From Daucus carota subsp. sativus (Eukaryota > Streptophyta > Magnoliopsida > Apiales > Apiaceae), in assembly GCF_001625215.2 (NCBI RefSeq), contig NC_030385.2, forward strand, positions 13,385,135 to 13,449,134: DNA of 64,000 bases. The letters are read 5' to 3'. The notes beneath the pieces are model-generated. The model was not told the origin of the DNA. It worked only from the letters and a program-made list of their open reading frames with translations, and ran no database searches. Of the stretch, positions 1-11,991 are shown piece after piece (the first letter of the stretch is position 1; each line of letters opens with the position of its first letter). The translations under genes were made by a program, and so were the position numbers.

Positions 1-1756
1 TAGCTGACCTTTATGACAGATTTGTCAAGCTACTGAAAGACTTATCTCTGGTGGATAAAGAATATGACTTGGAAGATTCAAATCTCAAATTCCTACTAGC
101 TCTTCCTGAAAAGTGGGATTTGAAAGTAACCACCATAAGAGATAATCATGATGTTGAGGAGATGTCTCTTGATGATATTTTTGGAAGATTGAAAACCTAT
201 GAGCTTGAGATGGAGCAACGAAGCAAAAGACTTGGAGGAAAAACTAAGCCTGTTGCTCTAAAAGTTCAAGAAGAAACAGCTGTGAAGAACAAAGGAAAAT
301 CTCATGTTACAAAAACTGATACTGAATCATCAAACTCTGATGATGACTCAAACTCTGATATTCCCTCACATTCTGAGGACAGTGACACTGAGATGATGCA
401 GCTGGCAGCTTTGATGGTCAAAAGCTTCAAGAAGATGGCTTACAAGAATTTAATAAAGGAAAGAAATTTACAAGGAAGGACAGAAACTCTGACAGAAAAG
501 GCTTCAAAAAGAGTGAGGGTAAGGAAGAAAATTCTGGAAAAGCTGATAAGTCCAAGTATACCTGCGTCAACTGTGGTGAAAAAGGTCATTTTGCAACTGA
601 GTGCAAGAAAGCCAAGAATGAAAAGGGACAAGCCTTTATCACCAAGAAAGGAAGTTGAGCAGATTCATCAGACTCTAAGGAAGAAGTCAACTATGCTTTG
701 ATGGCAAACACTGATAATAGCTCTGAGACTGTTGAAACAAAGGTACCTCATTCCACTCTTGCTTTTAACACTGAAGATATAACTGAGTTAAGATTATTCC
801 TTAAAAGCTTGCATATCAATTATAGAGATCAGACGTTAGAAAATGAAAGGTTGAAATCTAAAGTCTTAGATGTTAAGAAAAGGAATGATTATCTTAAGAA
901 AGAACTAGTTCAGATGTTGGAAGCTCAGAAAGAAAGAGATGACTCTGTTTTCATTAAAAATGAATTGTTAAAGAAAAATGCTTCTCTTGAATCAGAACTT
1001 GCTAGGGAAAAAGGGATAATAAAAACATGGACTAACTCAGGAAAAACCACTCTGAATATCTTGGGTCGTGGAAATTGGAAGAAAGGATTAGGATACACTG
1101 ATAAGAATGAAGCTGAGTCATCAAAACCAGAGACTACTAAAACTAAAAAACCTAAGGTTACACCAGTTAGATTTGTTACAGAATCAAAAATTCATAACAA
1201 GTCAAAAACTGATAAACCTAAACAGGTTAACATAGGCTTAATGACTCAGAAACAGATTAAGCATAAGCTCAAGGAAGTCAAGCAAGAAAAAAGGATTAAG
1301 GAACCTAGGAAAAACAGAAATGGAAAAGTAGGTATAAACAAAAACAATAACTACATGCCTATTCCTAATGCTCCTACGAAAACTTGTCATAACTGTGGAA
1401 ATCCTAACCATCTTGCTTCTTTTTGCATGAAGAATAAGGACATAAACACTATGTCTTCCAAATCAGAAGTTAAGACTAGGAATGTTAGATTTAGACCAGA
1501 AAATTCTTGTTTTCATTGTGGTAGTTTATGGCATTCCATCTACACTTGTAAGGAATATCATAGCTTATATTATGACTACTATGAATTGAAACCTTCTTTG
1601 AATAAAAAGATTGATTCTCCAAGTTCAAACTCTGTTAAAAAGTCTGTTAGCATAAACTCTAATTTAAACTCTGATAAATCTTCCGCTGCTAGTGTTAACA
1701 AGCTTAACAAGAACAAAGGATCCAAGCAAGTCTGGGTCCTTAAAACTAACCATTAG
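1..1756 (+). pseudogene. gag region of the Sirevirus-like fossil
   Basis: This stretch encodes a UBN2-type gag (SNLKFLLALPEKWD and following), an acidic Ser/Asp-rich linker, a coiled-coil-like Lys/Glu-rich segment, and CCHC zinc knuckles. Two knuckle-like motifs, CHNCGNPNHLASFC and CFHCGSLWHSIYTC, are encoded near 1384-1425 and 1507-1550. Gag packages the element RNA. The region is broken and starts before the window. Confidence 0.75.
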
Positions 1757-1768
1757 TGGTTTTTGTGA

Positions 1769-3037
1769 TTGCAGGGCAACAGGAAGAACATCCTAGTTCT
1801 AGACAGTGGATGCTCAAGACATATGACAGGAAATAAAGCCCTGCTATCAGAATTTGTGGAGAAGGCTGGCCCAAATGTTTTTTATGGAGATCGCAACATA
1901 GGGAAAACTTTGGGATATGGCCACATCAATCTTGGAAATGTCATCACTGAATCTGTAGCTCTGGTCTCAAGACTTAACCACAATCTGCTAAGTATAAGCC
2001 AAATCTGTGACAGAGGATATCATGTCAACTTCTTTGAAGAACACTTTGAAGTGGTTAGCAAAAGCACTGGAAAAGTTGTTCTGAAAGGATACAGACATGG
2101 AAATATCTATGAAGCCAAGCTATCCTTAAACTCTGATAACTCTGCAATTTGTCTGCTGGGCAGAGCTAGTATTGAAGATAGCTGGAATTGGCACAAGAAA
2201 CTTTTTCACCTGAACTTCAACAACATAAATGAGTTAGTGAAGAAAGATCTTGTAAGAGGACTGCCCAAATCAGTGTTTACACCAGATGGCCTCTGTGATT
2301 CCTATCAAAAGGCAAAACAGAGAAAATCCTCATTCAAAAGTAAAACTGAGTCCTCAATTCTTGAGCCTTATCATTTACTACATGTTGATCTATTTGGACC
2401 AGTGAATGTCATGTCCATTGCAAAGAAAAGATATACTCTGGTCATTGTTGATGAATATACCAGATACACTTGGGTATACTTCCTTCACAGCAAAGATGAG
2501 ACATCTTCTCTTCAGGTTGAACATGTCAAGCAACTGGATAAAGTTTCTAAAGATGCAGTAAAGATCATCAAGCGTGATAATGGCACTGAGTTCAAGAATT
2601 CTAAAATGGAAGAGTTCGGTAAAACAAATGGAATTAAACAAGAATTCTCAGCACCTGGAACACCTCAGCAGAATGGTGTAGTGGAAAGAAAGAACATAAC
2701 TCTAATTGAAGCTGCAAGAACCATGCTGGAGGAAGCAAAATTGCCAACCTATTTTTGGGCTGAAGCTGTGCAAACTACTTGCTTCACACAAAATGCAACT
2801 CTGATAAATAAGCATGGGAAAACACCATTTGAAATGGTTAAAGGCAGAAAACCAAATTTGAAATACTTTCATATATTTGGTTGCAAGTGCTTTGTTCTCA
2901 AAAGTCATCCTGAACAGTTGACCAAATTTGACTTAAAAGCTGATGAAGGAATTTTTGTTGGCTATCCACTGTCAACAAAGACCTTCAGAGTTTATAATCT
3001 GAGAACAAGGGTGGTCATGGAATCTATTCATGTATGA
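1769..3037 (+). pseudogene. Protease and integrase region of the Sirevirus-like fossil
   Basis: The aspartic protease motif LDSGCSRHMTG is encoded at about 1798-1830. The GAG-pre-integrase zinc-binding segment (WNWHKKLFHLN) follows, then the integrase core with YTLVIVDEYTRYTWV, the KRDNGTEF aspartate motif and PGTPQQNGVVERKN, which carries the catalytic glutamate. This is the canonical copia PR-IN order. It is part of a broken element. Confidence 0.8.
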
Positions 3038-3541
3038 TGATAAGAAGATAACTGGCTTGGAAGATTTTGATGAACATGACCAGCTGGGATTTGAAGATGA
3101 AGAAACATTCTCTGATTTGATAAGCTCTGATTCTGAATTTATGTCAGAGCCTGTTATTCCAAATCATCAACCTCACGCACATGTTGAGGGGGAGCACAAT
3201 GACAATGAACATCTGGAAGAAAATGATGAGGAATTATCAGACTACACAAACTCTGATGCAGACCCACCAAACTCTGACAGATCACCATTAGAGAATAATG
3301 AGAGCATATCTTCAGGGGGAGCATCAGCAAATCAGAATGCTCATGAAGACAACATGAATCATGGGGGAAAAGCATCAGAGAATCAGAATGATAATGGAAA
3401 TAACATGGATTATGGGGAGGATCTACTTCCAGAAGTCAACTGCCACATGCAAGAAAGTGGACAAAGTCTCATACACCAGATCTGATAATTGGAGATCCAG
3501 ATGCAAGACTGCAAACTAGAACAGCAACAGCAAATGAATAT

Positions 3542-5095
3542 TTGTTTCATTCATTTCTATCTCAAACAGAACCCAAGAAAGTGGAGGAGGCTCTTCAAGA
3601 TGCTGATTGGGTGACAGCAATGCAAGAAGAGTTAAATGAATTTGAGAGAAACAAAGTCTGGACTTTGGTACCAAGACCCAAGAATAGATCTATAGTTGGT
3701 ACTAAATGGGTGTTCAGAAACAAAACTGACAGTGAGGGCATAATCACCAGAAATAAAGCAAGACTAGTAGCCAAGGGATATTCTCAACAAGAAGGAATTG
3801 ATTATGATGAGACCTTTGCTCCTGTTGCAAGATTAGAAGCAATCAGAATCTTTCTGGCCTATGCTGCTCACAAGAAATTCAAAGTTTTTCAGATGGATGT
3901 GAAGAGTGCATTTCTCGATGGGGAACTGGAGGAAGAAGTGTATGTTGAACAACCTCCAGGTTTTGTAGACTCAAAATTTCCAGATTATGTCTACAGACTT
4001 GACAAGGCACTCTATGGACTAAAGCAAGCTCCAAGAGCATGGTATGAAACTCTGGCTCAATTTCTTTTAGAAAGTGGATTCACCAGAGGTACAATTGATA
4101 AAACTTTATTTTATCTCAACCACGGTAAAGACATGCTTTTCGTTCAAATTTATGTGGATGATATAATCTTTGGCTCCACTAATTCTAAACTCTGTGAAAG
4201 ATTTTCAAAGCTTATGCTGTCCAGATATTAGATGAGCATGAGGGGAGAGATGAGTTATTTTCTGGGACTTCAAGTCAAACAGACTGATGAGGGTATCTTC
4301 ATTAATCAGTCTAAATATACAAGAAACTTGCTAAAAAGAATTGGCATGCAGGACAGTTCAGCTGCCACCACTCCCATGGCAACAGCCACTAAGTTAGATA
4401 AAGACACTAGAGCATCAGTGGATATTACAAACTACAGAGGCATGATAGGCTCACTTCTATATCTGACAGCTAGTAGACCTGATATTATGTTCGCTACCTG
4501 TCTCTGTGCAAGATTTCAAGCAGATCCAAGAGAACCACATCTGGTAGCAGTTAAAAGAATTTTCAAATATCTCAAGGGCACAGTAGAGATGGGACTCTGG
4601 TATCCTAGAGAATTAGACTTTACACTAATTGGCTACTCAAATGCAGATTTTGCAGAATGCAAAATTGACAAGAAAAGCACTAGTGGAAGCTGCTAATTTC
4701 TTGGAGGCAGGTTAGTTTCTTGGTTCAGTAAGAAACAAAAATCCATCTCCACATCCACTGCAGAAGCAGAGTATATTGCTGCAGGAAGCTGTTGTGCTCA
4801 GATCTTATGGATGAAAAATCAGCTACTGGATTATGAGTTGACCCTAACTCAAATTCCTATTTATTGTGATAACCAAAGTGCTATTGCCATGACAGGAAAT
4901 CCAGTACAGCACTCAATGACCAAGCACATCAGCATCAGATATCACTTCATCAGAGAACATGTAATGGAAGGGACAGTAGAACTGCATTTTGTTCCTACAG
5001 ATCAGCAGTTGGCAGATATATTCACCCAACCCTTGGCTGAAGCAACATTTACAAGACTTGTAAATGAACTAGGGATGATCTTCGGTCCTCTATAA
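3542..5095 (+). pseudogene. Reverse transcriptase and RNase H region of the Sirevirus-like fossil
   Basis: The RT begins with the copia signature [20 protein letters not shown] and includes [32 protein letters not shown] and the active-site motif YVDDIIFGS at about 4150-4180. RNase H follows, with IPIYCDNQSAIAM and the HISIRYHFIREHV segment close to the end. The YVDDIIFGS form is typical of Sireviruses. The region is broken. Confidence 0.85.
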
Positions 5096-6546
5096 ACTCT
5101 GCTTAACTATCTAAAAATATATCTGTACTAATTATTTGTCACTAGCATGATTTATAACTGCTTATGTTATTCTCTGACTTAAACTCTGATGATTATGTTC
5201 TGATATGGAAAACTCTGATGATTATACTCTGACTCGACAAACTCTGATTGCATAATTTTTCTCTGCTGAGTGACATTCCTATGAAGAAATTGTTGCAAAT
5301 TCCTGAATTGAGTCATAACTAACTCTATAGTATGATATTTGGGAAATTACAGATGTGGAAATTCCTTTAACACTCTCATGATCTTAATCTGACACTTAGA
5401 CTGCCTTACTTCTTAGATCTTAAATATGTAATCAGTGTAGAATTTTTTTTTATTCCCTTTATGAGCACAGAGTCATTAAATCTTAAGTCTGGATGAGTCG
5501 AACATGTGCCTTCTCTACTCAGAAAAGAAAAGAAATTCAAAGAAAACAGCAAAAACCTACTCAGGTACACCTTTGAAATCTTAGACATTTTGTGTTAGGA
5601 ACGACCCAAGTGCATTGCTGGTATTAAGCAAAATGCATCAGAAAAGCAATATTTTTCTTGGGGACCTTTCACATTCTCTGATTACTGGAGAAATACTCTG
5701 AGCAAAAGGAAATTGAACTGATGATGGTTATAACTCACTTCCCTGGGAAGTTTCCATTCTAAAGATTATCTGTGATTCAATAAAGAGAAGCTTATGTAAA
5801 CTCTGGTACATACCATAGTAGACTCTGCTGCCTACGAAGTGTTTAAATAATTTTCTGACAATCTGGTTCTTTCTAAAAATCTTGAGAATTTTGTCAATCT
5901 TTGTGACAAACTTAGATTCGTGAATTCACACACTTTACACTCCACGTCTGTGATTAACAAGTTTTTAGCCTTCGAGTGATTTTTGATTAAATTCAAAAAT
6001 ATATTTGTAAACTCTGAGGACAAATATTTGTCTTATTTCAAGACTCTTGATATGTCATCTCTCATCAGACAAGTTTTGTGTACATCTTCTGACTTTGTCG
6101 TATATTCTGATATTTACTTAAATTCTGGCTTTAGTCAATCTCTGATTGACTTTGGAATTTATTTTGAAATGAATATTTGTCTTGGTAAAAATCAGATAAA
6201 TTCTCTAACGGTATAAAATCTGTTTGCATTCTTTAGTGGAGTGAAACACGGGTGATTATTGTGTTTTATCGGTAATAGTTGTATTACACAAGTACACACG
6301 TAACAGTAATAATTACCTCTCCACTACCATGTTTTTTTACCGTTAACTGAGTGCCACGTGTCCCACTAACGTTTTTCTTTTCAGCAGTTCGCGTGCATAC
6401 ATATCTATACAGAGTAAAAAGATTTTCTTTTTCACTTTTTACACACCTTTTTCACTGCTGTTAATCTCTATCTCTTCCCTATTCTCACTTGCACATTTCA
6501 TCAAACACCTTACCTACATCTCACGATCTTCAAATTTTTCAGCAAA
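5096..6546 (+). other. Non-coding spacer between pol and env-like region of the fossil
   Basis: About 1.45 kb with no convincing coding content. It is rich in the short word ACTCTGA(T), repeated many times in varied contexts. Sireviruses commonly carry a long, motif-rich untranslated stretch here. A purine tract and promoter-like elements could be present, but I cannot assign any. Confidence 0.5.
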
Positions 6547-9500
6547 ATGACCACCACAGCCTTCGATTCTAATGGAGCAAAGTTTGTCACCAACAATTAT
6601 GCTGCTATTCTCAACAATGATGAAGCCCAAAAGGGTTTTCATCTGATTCAAGATTTTCTGGCACACAGTGACCTCATGTATGCCTTGACTCAACCTGAGT
6701 CTATCTCACAGGGATCAAGTGCTCACATTATGGCGAACGGGCAACTACAATGATGGCGGTGATCATGGTTCCCCTTCAATTACTTGTCAGTACAATGGCT
6801 AGGAGTAATTCGTCTCTCCAGCCACAGTCAAGAAGGCTCTTCATCTTCCTGACTCCAACAAGTTTGATTCCTCAGTTTCCACTCAAATTATGAGGGATAT
6901 GATGACCTTTTTTGGGTACTCAGGCAACACTGATCATATGGGGGATCTCAAACGCCCAAATCTCTTCAAGGAATGGAGCTTTTTCTATGACTGCATTATA
7001 AGGGCTTTTGGCAATAAATGCAACAATTTCGAGGCTATTCCTCTACTCAGTCAGCAAATCGGGTACTCTCTTATCCATAATCTCAAATTTGATATTGCTA
7101 CACCACTATTGAGACTGATTGGTGAGAGAAGAACAGAGAATAGGAATGTCATATACTATGCAAGATTCTGTCAATTAATATTCTCTTATTGTTTCCCTGA
7201 TGTGCCATTACCTGAAACTGACATTAAGCCTCCTTTTAAACTCACCAAGCATGCTTTCACTGACTTGATTAAAAAGGATAGCAAAAAGTTGGCCCCACCT
7301 GTATTTGCTATTCCTGTCACTGTACAGGATAAATTGAAGCTGGCACTGCCAGATAAATACAACCCTCTATTCGCTGATGAGAATCAACCTCAGTCTTCCA
7401 CTGCTCAGAAACAGGATGCACCAACCTCTGGTCCTTCCCAACAAGGGCCAGTTGTAAAATCTGACCATCACTCTCCTAAGAGGATTCTTAGATCCTCTAA
7501 GACCTCACCTCAACCTTCACCATCTCCTCCACCAAAGAGAAAGAGGAAGTTCCTTCAACCTATCTCAGATTCTGATGATGAAGACACACCACCACCTCCA
7601 TCACCTCCACCAATCAAACAGCCCAGGAAGAAGGTCAAGGCCACCAATATCACTGATTTGACTCTTGATCCTCCATCTCAATCAGCAGATAATCTCCTGG
7701 CCTTGGTTCCCTTCTCTGATCAACCACAGGTTGCAGATCCTGTATTAGTTGAACCACTATCTGCCATGCCTCTTGAGATGCATACATCTGCAGCTGACAT
7801 TCCTTGGTCAGAGACTACTCCTGATGTACTACATATATCAGATGATCTTCAAGCAGCAACTCCAATTCTAAATCAGGAAACTCTGATTACAGATGAAGTT
7901 CCAGCAGAACCTACTTTGCCAATGAATCAGGAATCTCTGATTCAGATTGAAGACCATGATGCAGCTCCTGTTCAGGAGATCTCTTATGCTGCAAATTTTG
8001 ATGCAGCCACAGAAACTCTGCCTTCCCAAACTCTGAGCCTTTCAGCAGTTGATGATGATGAGGCTGAGGAGGTAACTTCTGTTCAGCTTCCAGTTCAATC
8101 ACCATGCACTGAATCTTCTCTTCCTACAGCACAGCCACAACCTCCTAAAACCTCTGACAGAGCTAAAGTCTGTCAAGTTGCATATCATCATGGTATGTGC
8201 AGAGATGTGCCTCCATCTCTTGAAGGCAGGATTGTTGGTATTGAAGCCACTCAGCATTCTATGCTCAATACATTATCTGAGCTGAGTTCTTCTGTTGCAC
8301 AGCTGGTTGCTTTTCTTACCTCTGCTGATGTCAAAAAGGGGGAGAAAATGCCAAAAGACAGATGCTTTGATGATAAAAATGTGTCAAAGAAGAAGCCAGA
8401 TGATGATAAGGATGGAAAGGGAGCTGGAAACTCTGATAAACAGAAACAGATTGTTCTGCAAATCAGAGATAAAGAGAAAACTACTAATGATGAAGGGAGT
8501 AGGAGAAATAATTAGGATGGAAACTCTGAAGCAGTCAGAAAATCAAAGTCAATCAAGCCAATCTCAAAGGAACTAACTGTAATTGATCGTGTGATGCCAG
8601 CAATTGAACAGCAAGGAGAAAATCTGATCTCTGGATCAGATAAATTGATTGAAGCTGGAGATCCAGAATCTCAGAAATTCTGTCAAACTCTGAAGTTCAG
8701 AGGAAAGGAAACTACCCTGTTCTACAAGTCCCCATCTCTTCAGGCAATTGATGAAGCTGTTGCTAGGAAAATCTTTGAAAGGGAAAATTCAGGGTTAGAT
8801 ATTGAAGCCATCAGACTGGAAGAAGAAAGATTAGCTGCTGAGAAGATGAAGATCAGCAAATCAAAGTCTGATAAGCAGAAGCAAATCACTGATCCCTCAT
8901 AGAAACAGTCAAGACCAAGAGAAAAAAGGATAGTGATTAGTGAGATAAATTACTCTGATATCAACAAACCCAGAACTAGGTCTCAAGCAAAGTCTGAGAC
9001 TGATTCCAAGGACAAGGGAAAACAACCTGTTGATGGTGTTCCTGTATTAAAGAAGACTTCAATCATCAAAATTGCATCAGATGTTCCCTCTGAGAGATTG
9101 ATTTAGATGAGCAAAGATATCAGAGTCATTAATGATGTATCTGCAAATGATGAAGAAGAAGAAGAAATTGGGCTGACAAGAAAGAAAATTACAGGAATGA
9201 CAACATCTGATCTGAAGTTAACCTCTAACATTGCTCAAGTTAAAATTCAAGAAACAAAGACAAAATCTGATCAGTCAGAGTCTGTGAAGAGAAAAGCCTC
9301 ATGGCTGAAATCAAGCTCTGATAAAACACAAGACCAGAACAAAAAGAAAAGTTTATTTGGAAGTCTTGGAACTAGTCATTATACAGAAAGCTCAATGCTA
9401 ACCAGACTTAGACTTCAAGGAACCAGAGGCAAGGAAGCCTATGACACAACTGGATTGGGTCACTGGAAAGAGAAATTAGAAACAAGCTCAGCAACTACCT

Positions 9501-9997
9501 TCAGAGATCCATATCCTCTGACTGATAAAGTTAGAGAAGTTGTCACTCAGAAGGATCTTGATAAGGTAGAGTCAGTACAAATTCTGATAGACACTCATGA
9601 TGGTACAGGTGACAAGGAGAAGATAGCAATCTTTCTCAACAGTGGAAGAGTCTACAGAATATCAAAAGCTGATTTGTTGTTAAAATCTCTAAGGGAACTT
9701 GAGCATATTCACTATATGCTTGAGGTAAAGAAAAACAGCTCTGTTATTGAGACATTAGCTAGAACCAGAATCTTGGGGTACAACAATGATGCAGACAGAC
9801 CAAGGGTAATACAGCTGGGTGAAGCAATGAGAAGAAGCAAGACAAATGCCTTGAGATCAGCCATATATCAGACTGGAGAAGACACTGAAGAACTCAGTAC
9901 TGTAAAGAACCAGATGATACAGACTCTGAAGCAAATTGAAGAAGATCTGATCACTCAATTTGTCAAGGAAAGCTTTGGATATAGGCTGATGGATTAG
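6547..9997 (+). pseudogene. Env-like downstream coding region of the Sirevirus-like fossil
   Basis: Downstream of RNase H, the same strand encodes a second protein region seen in SIRE/Maximus relatives in other asterids. It opens with a folded N-terminal part (a KFVTNNYAAILNNDEAQKGF-like start, then a segment around FFGYSGNTDHM and LFKEWSFFYDCIIRAFGNK). A long Pro/Ser/Asp-rich linker follows, and a Lys/Glu-rich C-terminal part ends near 9997. It is called env-like by position only; I see no convincing signal peptide or transmembrane span. Its role in the element is unknown to me. It is broken in several places. Confidence 0.6.
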
Positions 9998-10136
9998 ATT
10001 GAAACTGCTCATTCTGTAAGTTGTAATTAGTTCTGTGAATTAATTATTCATGCATTTGTCCTTAGTTATTTTTGACATCATCAGTACATATATAGTAACT
10101 TGTTCATTCTATCTAAATGTACAAGTTTGGGGAGAT

Positions 10137-10646
10137 TGTTACATATTTGATGATGTCACAGGTATCTAACTTGTTTAGTGTGCAGAAATGAAGATCAGAG
10201 TTTAACCAGAAATCAGAGTTTATCGACTGCCAGCTGGATCAGAGTTTAGCGATGATCAGAGATTGCAGGCGCCTTATTTCTAGGAGAAGATCTGGATAAA
10301 CAAGGAAGATAAAGATTAAGGAAGATTGTGCAGATCAGGACAGCAGAGGATAGCTATTGATTGGATTATTTCAGAAAGCAGATTATTATTAAATCAATCA
10401 GTAGATATCATGTAACTGTGTATATAAACACAGCTTAGGGTTTACTCTAGAAGAATTGAATATCGAGTATATTATTCTTGTAGTCCAGCAGCTCTTAGTG
10501 ATAAAATATAAATCACTAAGAGAGTATTTGTACGCTACTGTGATTTGGATTAATAAGAGTTTGATTAATTTATTCTCTTATTCGCGTGTTAAGTATTGAT
10601 TGTGTTCACCATATACAACAGTATAGTGAATTTATTCGGCCTAACA
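10137..10646 (+). repeat. 3' LTR of the Sirevirus-like fossil
   Basis: The 510-bp LTR begins TGTTACATAT and ends GGCCTAACA, so TGTTA and TAACA form the inverted termini. It is preceded by a purine-rich tract (TTTGGGGAGA) that fits the polypurine tract. A TATA-like stretch (GTATATAAACACAG, about 10421-10434) probably belongs to its promoter. The partner LTR is outside the window. Confidence 0.85.
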
Positions 10647-10989
10647 AGTTAAAGCTTACAAAATCTTACCTTCTATATCTACTGCTTTGCTCCTCAATTC
10701 TTTGGTGTTTGGATATATTGAAATGAAAATTATAATGTGAATATATATTAATACAAAGTAAGCTAGTCCACAAAAGTATACGCCTACTCTTTTTCTGACA
10801 AATACAAATATGAATTTCTTGGACTTGATAGTACTTCTGGAAACTGAAATTCTTGTTGCTTTGCTTGAAATGGTAGGCTTTGAGGTTCTCAATATTTTAC
10901 TAAACCTTTTATAGTTTAGCTTCCAAAACTGGTGAAGCACCTTTCACATCAACCCATGTGACTTTTGTCCTTTACTTGACTTGTAGTTG

Positions 10990-11350
10990 TCAATTGATAG
11001 TCATCAAAAGCTAGCAATATTGTAGCCGTTGATAGCATCTTTAAGTCATCAATTGATAGCTTTAGTGTGTAGCCGTTGATGGATTGATACAGCCGTTGAT
11101 GATGTATTCATTCATCTGTTGATGCTCTGATTAGCCGTTGATCTTCACTTTACTTGTATAGCTTTCATGACTTGGAATATTTACAATTTGTCATCCTAAC
11201 TATACATCCATTGATTGAACAATTGCTATATCAGTTGATCACTATTACATCTATCAACTGCTAAGATACTACAGTTTTGTTACAGCACCTCATCATCCGT
11301 TGATGGGAAATCTGATCAATGAATACTAGAATAAGTATGTCATCCATTGA
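10990..11350. repeat. Cluster of AGCCGTTGAT and CCGTTGATG words
   Basis: The 10-mer AGCCGTTGAT occurs exactly at about 11024, 11071, 11091 and 11133. Variants include CAATTGATAG (twice), CATCTGTTGATG and CATCCGTTGATG (about 11292). Spacing is irregular, so it is not a simple tandem repeat. Similar words occur in the untranslated parts of Sireviruses in related plants, so this may be a piece of such an element; that link is from memory only. Confidence 0.55.
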
Positions 11351-11912
11351 TCAGCTACATGAAAAATAACTAAGTACAAAATTACAACACTTTATATCAT
11401 CAAGCATAATATATTCCTAACACCTTCTCTCTTGATTAAACATCTTATATTGTAGTGTGGTTCAGAACTGTAATCGGTATCGTTTTGCACTCTTAAGAGT
11501 TTGCAGATCTCTCAACAGGAAAAAATTTTAGTTGTCACAGGCAAAAGAATCAATTTGATAAAATAAATTCCCTTCACTAGAAATCACAAACAAACTTAGT
11601 CGAATGCAGCAATAGATACCCTCAGAATGCTATCAGTGAGGGTAATGTTAGCATTTTCATTGACAGGGTTCTCTATGTTGAAGTATAATTGTCTTTTAAC
11701 CTTACCTTCAGGACTTAGATAATTCAACTTATTTGCACTGGTCTTCAATTTAGTAGCACAGTCATCGTGTTCTTATTGTTTGGTCCATTTGTGAAATTTT
11801 AGTCAAGTATTAAATATATACCTTTTAAATCAGCAGTCACACCATTTGGCTGAAGATCAAGCATGCATTCATTAATTTTTCTTACTAGATTATGATTTTG
11901 TAGGTGTGCGCA

Positions 11913-11959
11913 GCTTATGCATTTCTGTGTCCTGAGAGGCTTATGCATTTCTGTGTCCT
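11913..11959. repeat. Short tandem duplication, 26-bp period
   Basis: The 21-bp word starting GCTTATGCATTTCTGTG occurs twice, at 11913 and 11939, separated by GAGAG. It lies in the presumed intron just before the Harbinger ORF1 exon. Confidence 0.7.
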
Positions 11960-11991
11960 AATTTTGATGGGATTTGTTTTCTGTCACAGGA

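Larger units (their letters stand above)
1..10646 (+). mobile_element. Ty1-copia LTR retrotransposon fossil, Sirevirus-like, left end outside window
   Basis: The copia order is visible on the plus strand: gag with zinc knuckles, protease, integrase, reverse transcriptase, RNase H, then a long extra coding region and a 3' LTR. Copia assignment rests on integrase preceding reverse transcriptase, the protease motif DSGCSRHMTG and the RT motif YVDDIIFGS. The unusually long gag with two widely spaced zinc knuckles and about 5 kb between RNase H and the LTR, carrying an env-like reading region, are known features of the Sirevirus (SIRE/Maximus) lineage. The 5' LTR lies outside the window, so LTR-based dating is impossible here. 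The coding part is broken, with roughly half a dozen to ten breaks, and is best treated as a fossil. Confidence 0.9.
10647..11988. other. Repeat-derived spacer with no gene recognised
   Basis: Between the LTR and the Harbinger remnant I find no gene. A minus-strand open stretch at about 10656-10940 shows no family I recognise. The stretch holds the AGCCGTTGAT cluster described separately. It may be debris of another retroelement or, at its right end, an intron of the Harbinger ORF1, because an acceptor-like TTTTCTGTCACAG ends near 11991. Confidence 0.4.

Noticed and set aside
10656-10940. Minus-strand open frame of 94 codons beside the LTR
   Set aside because: No family recognised and no neighbouring exons found; kept only as unassigned spacer.
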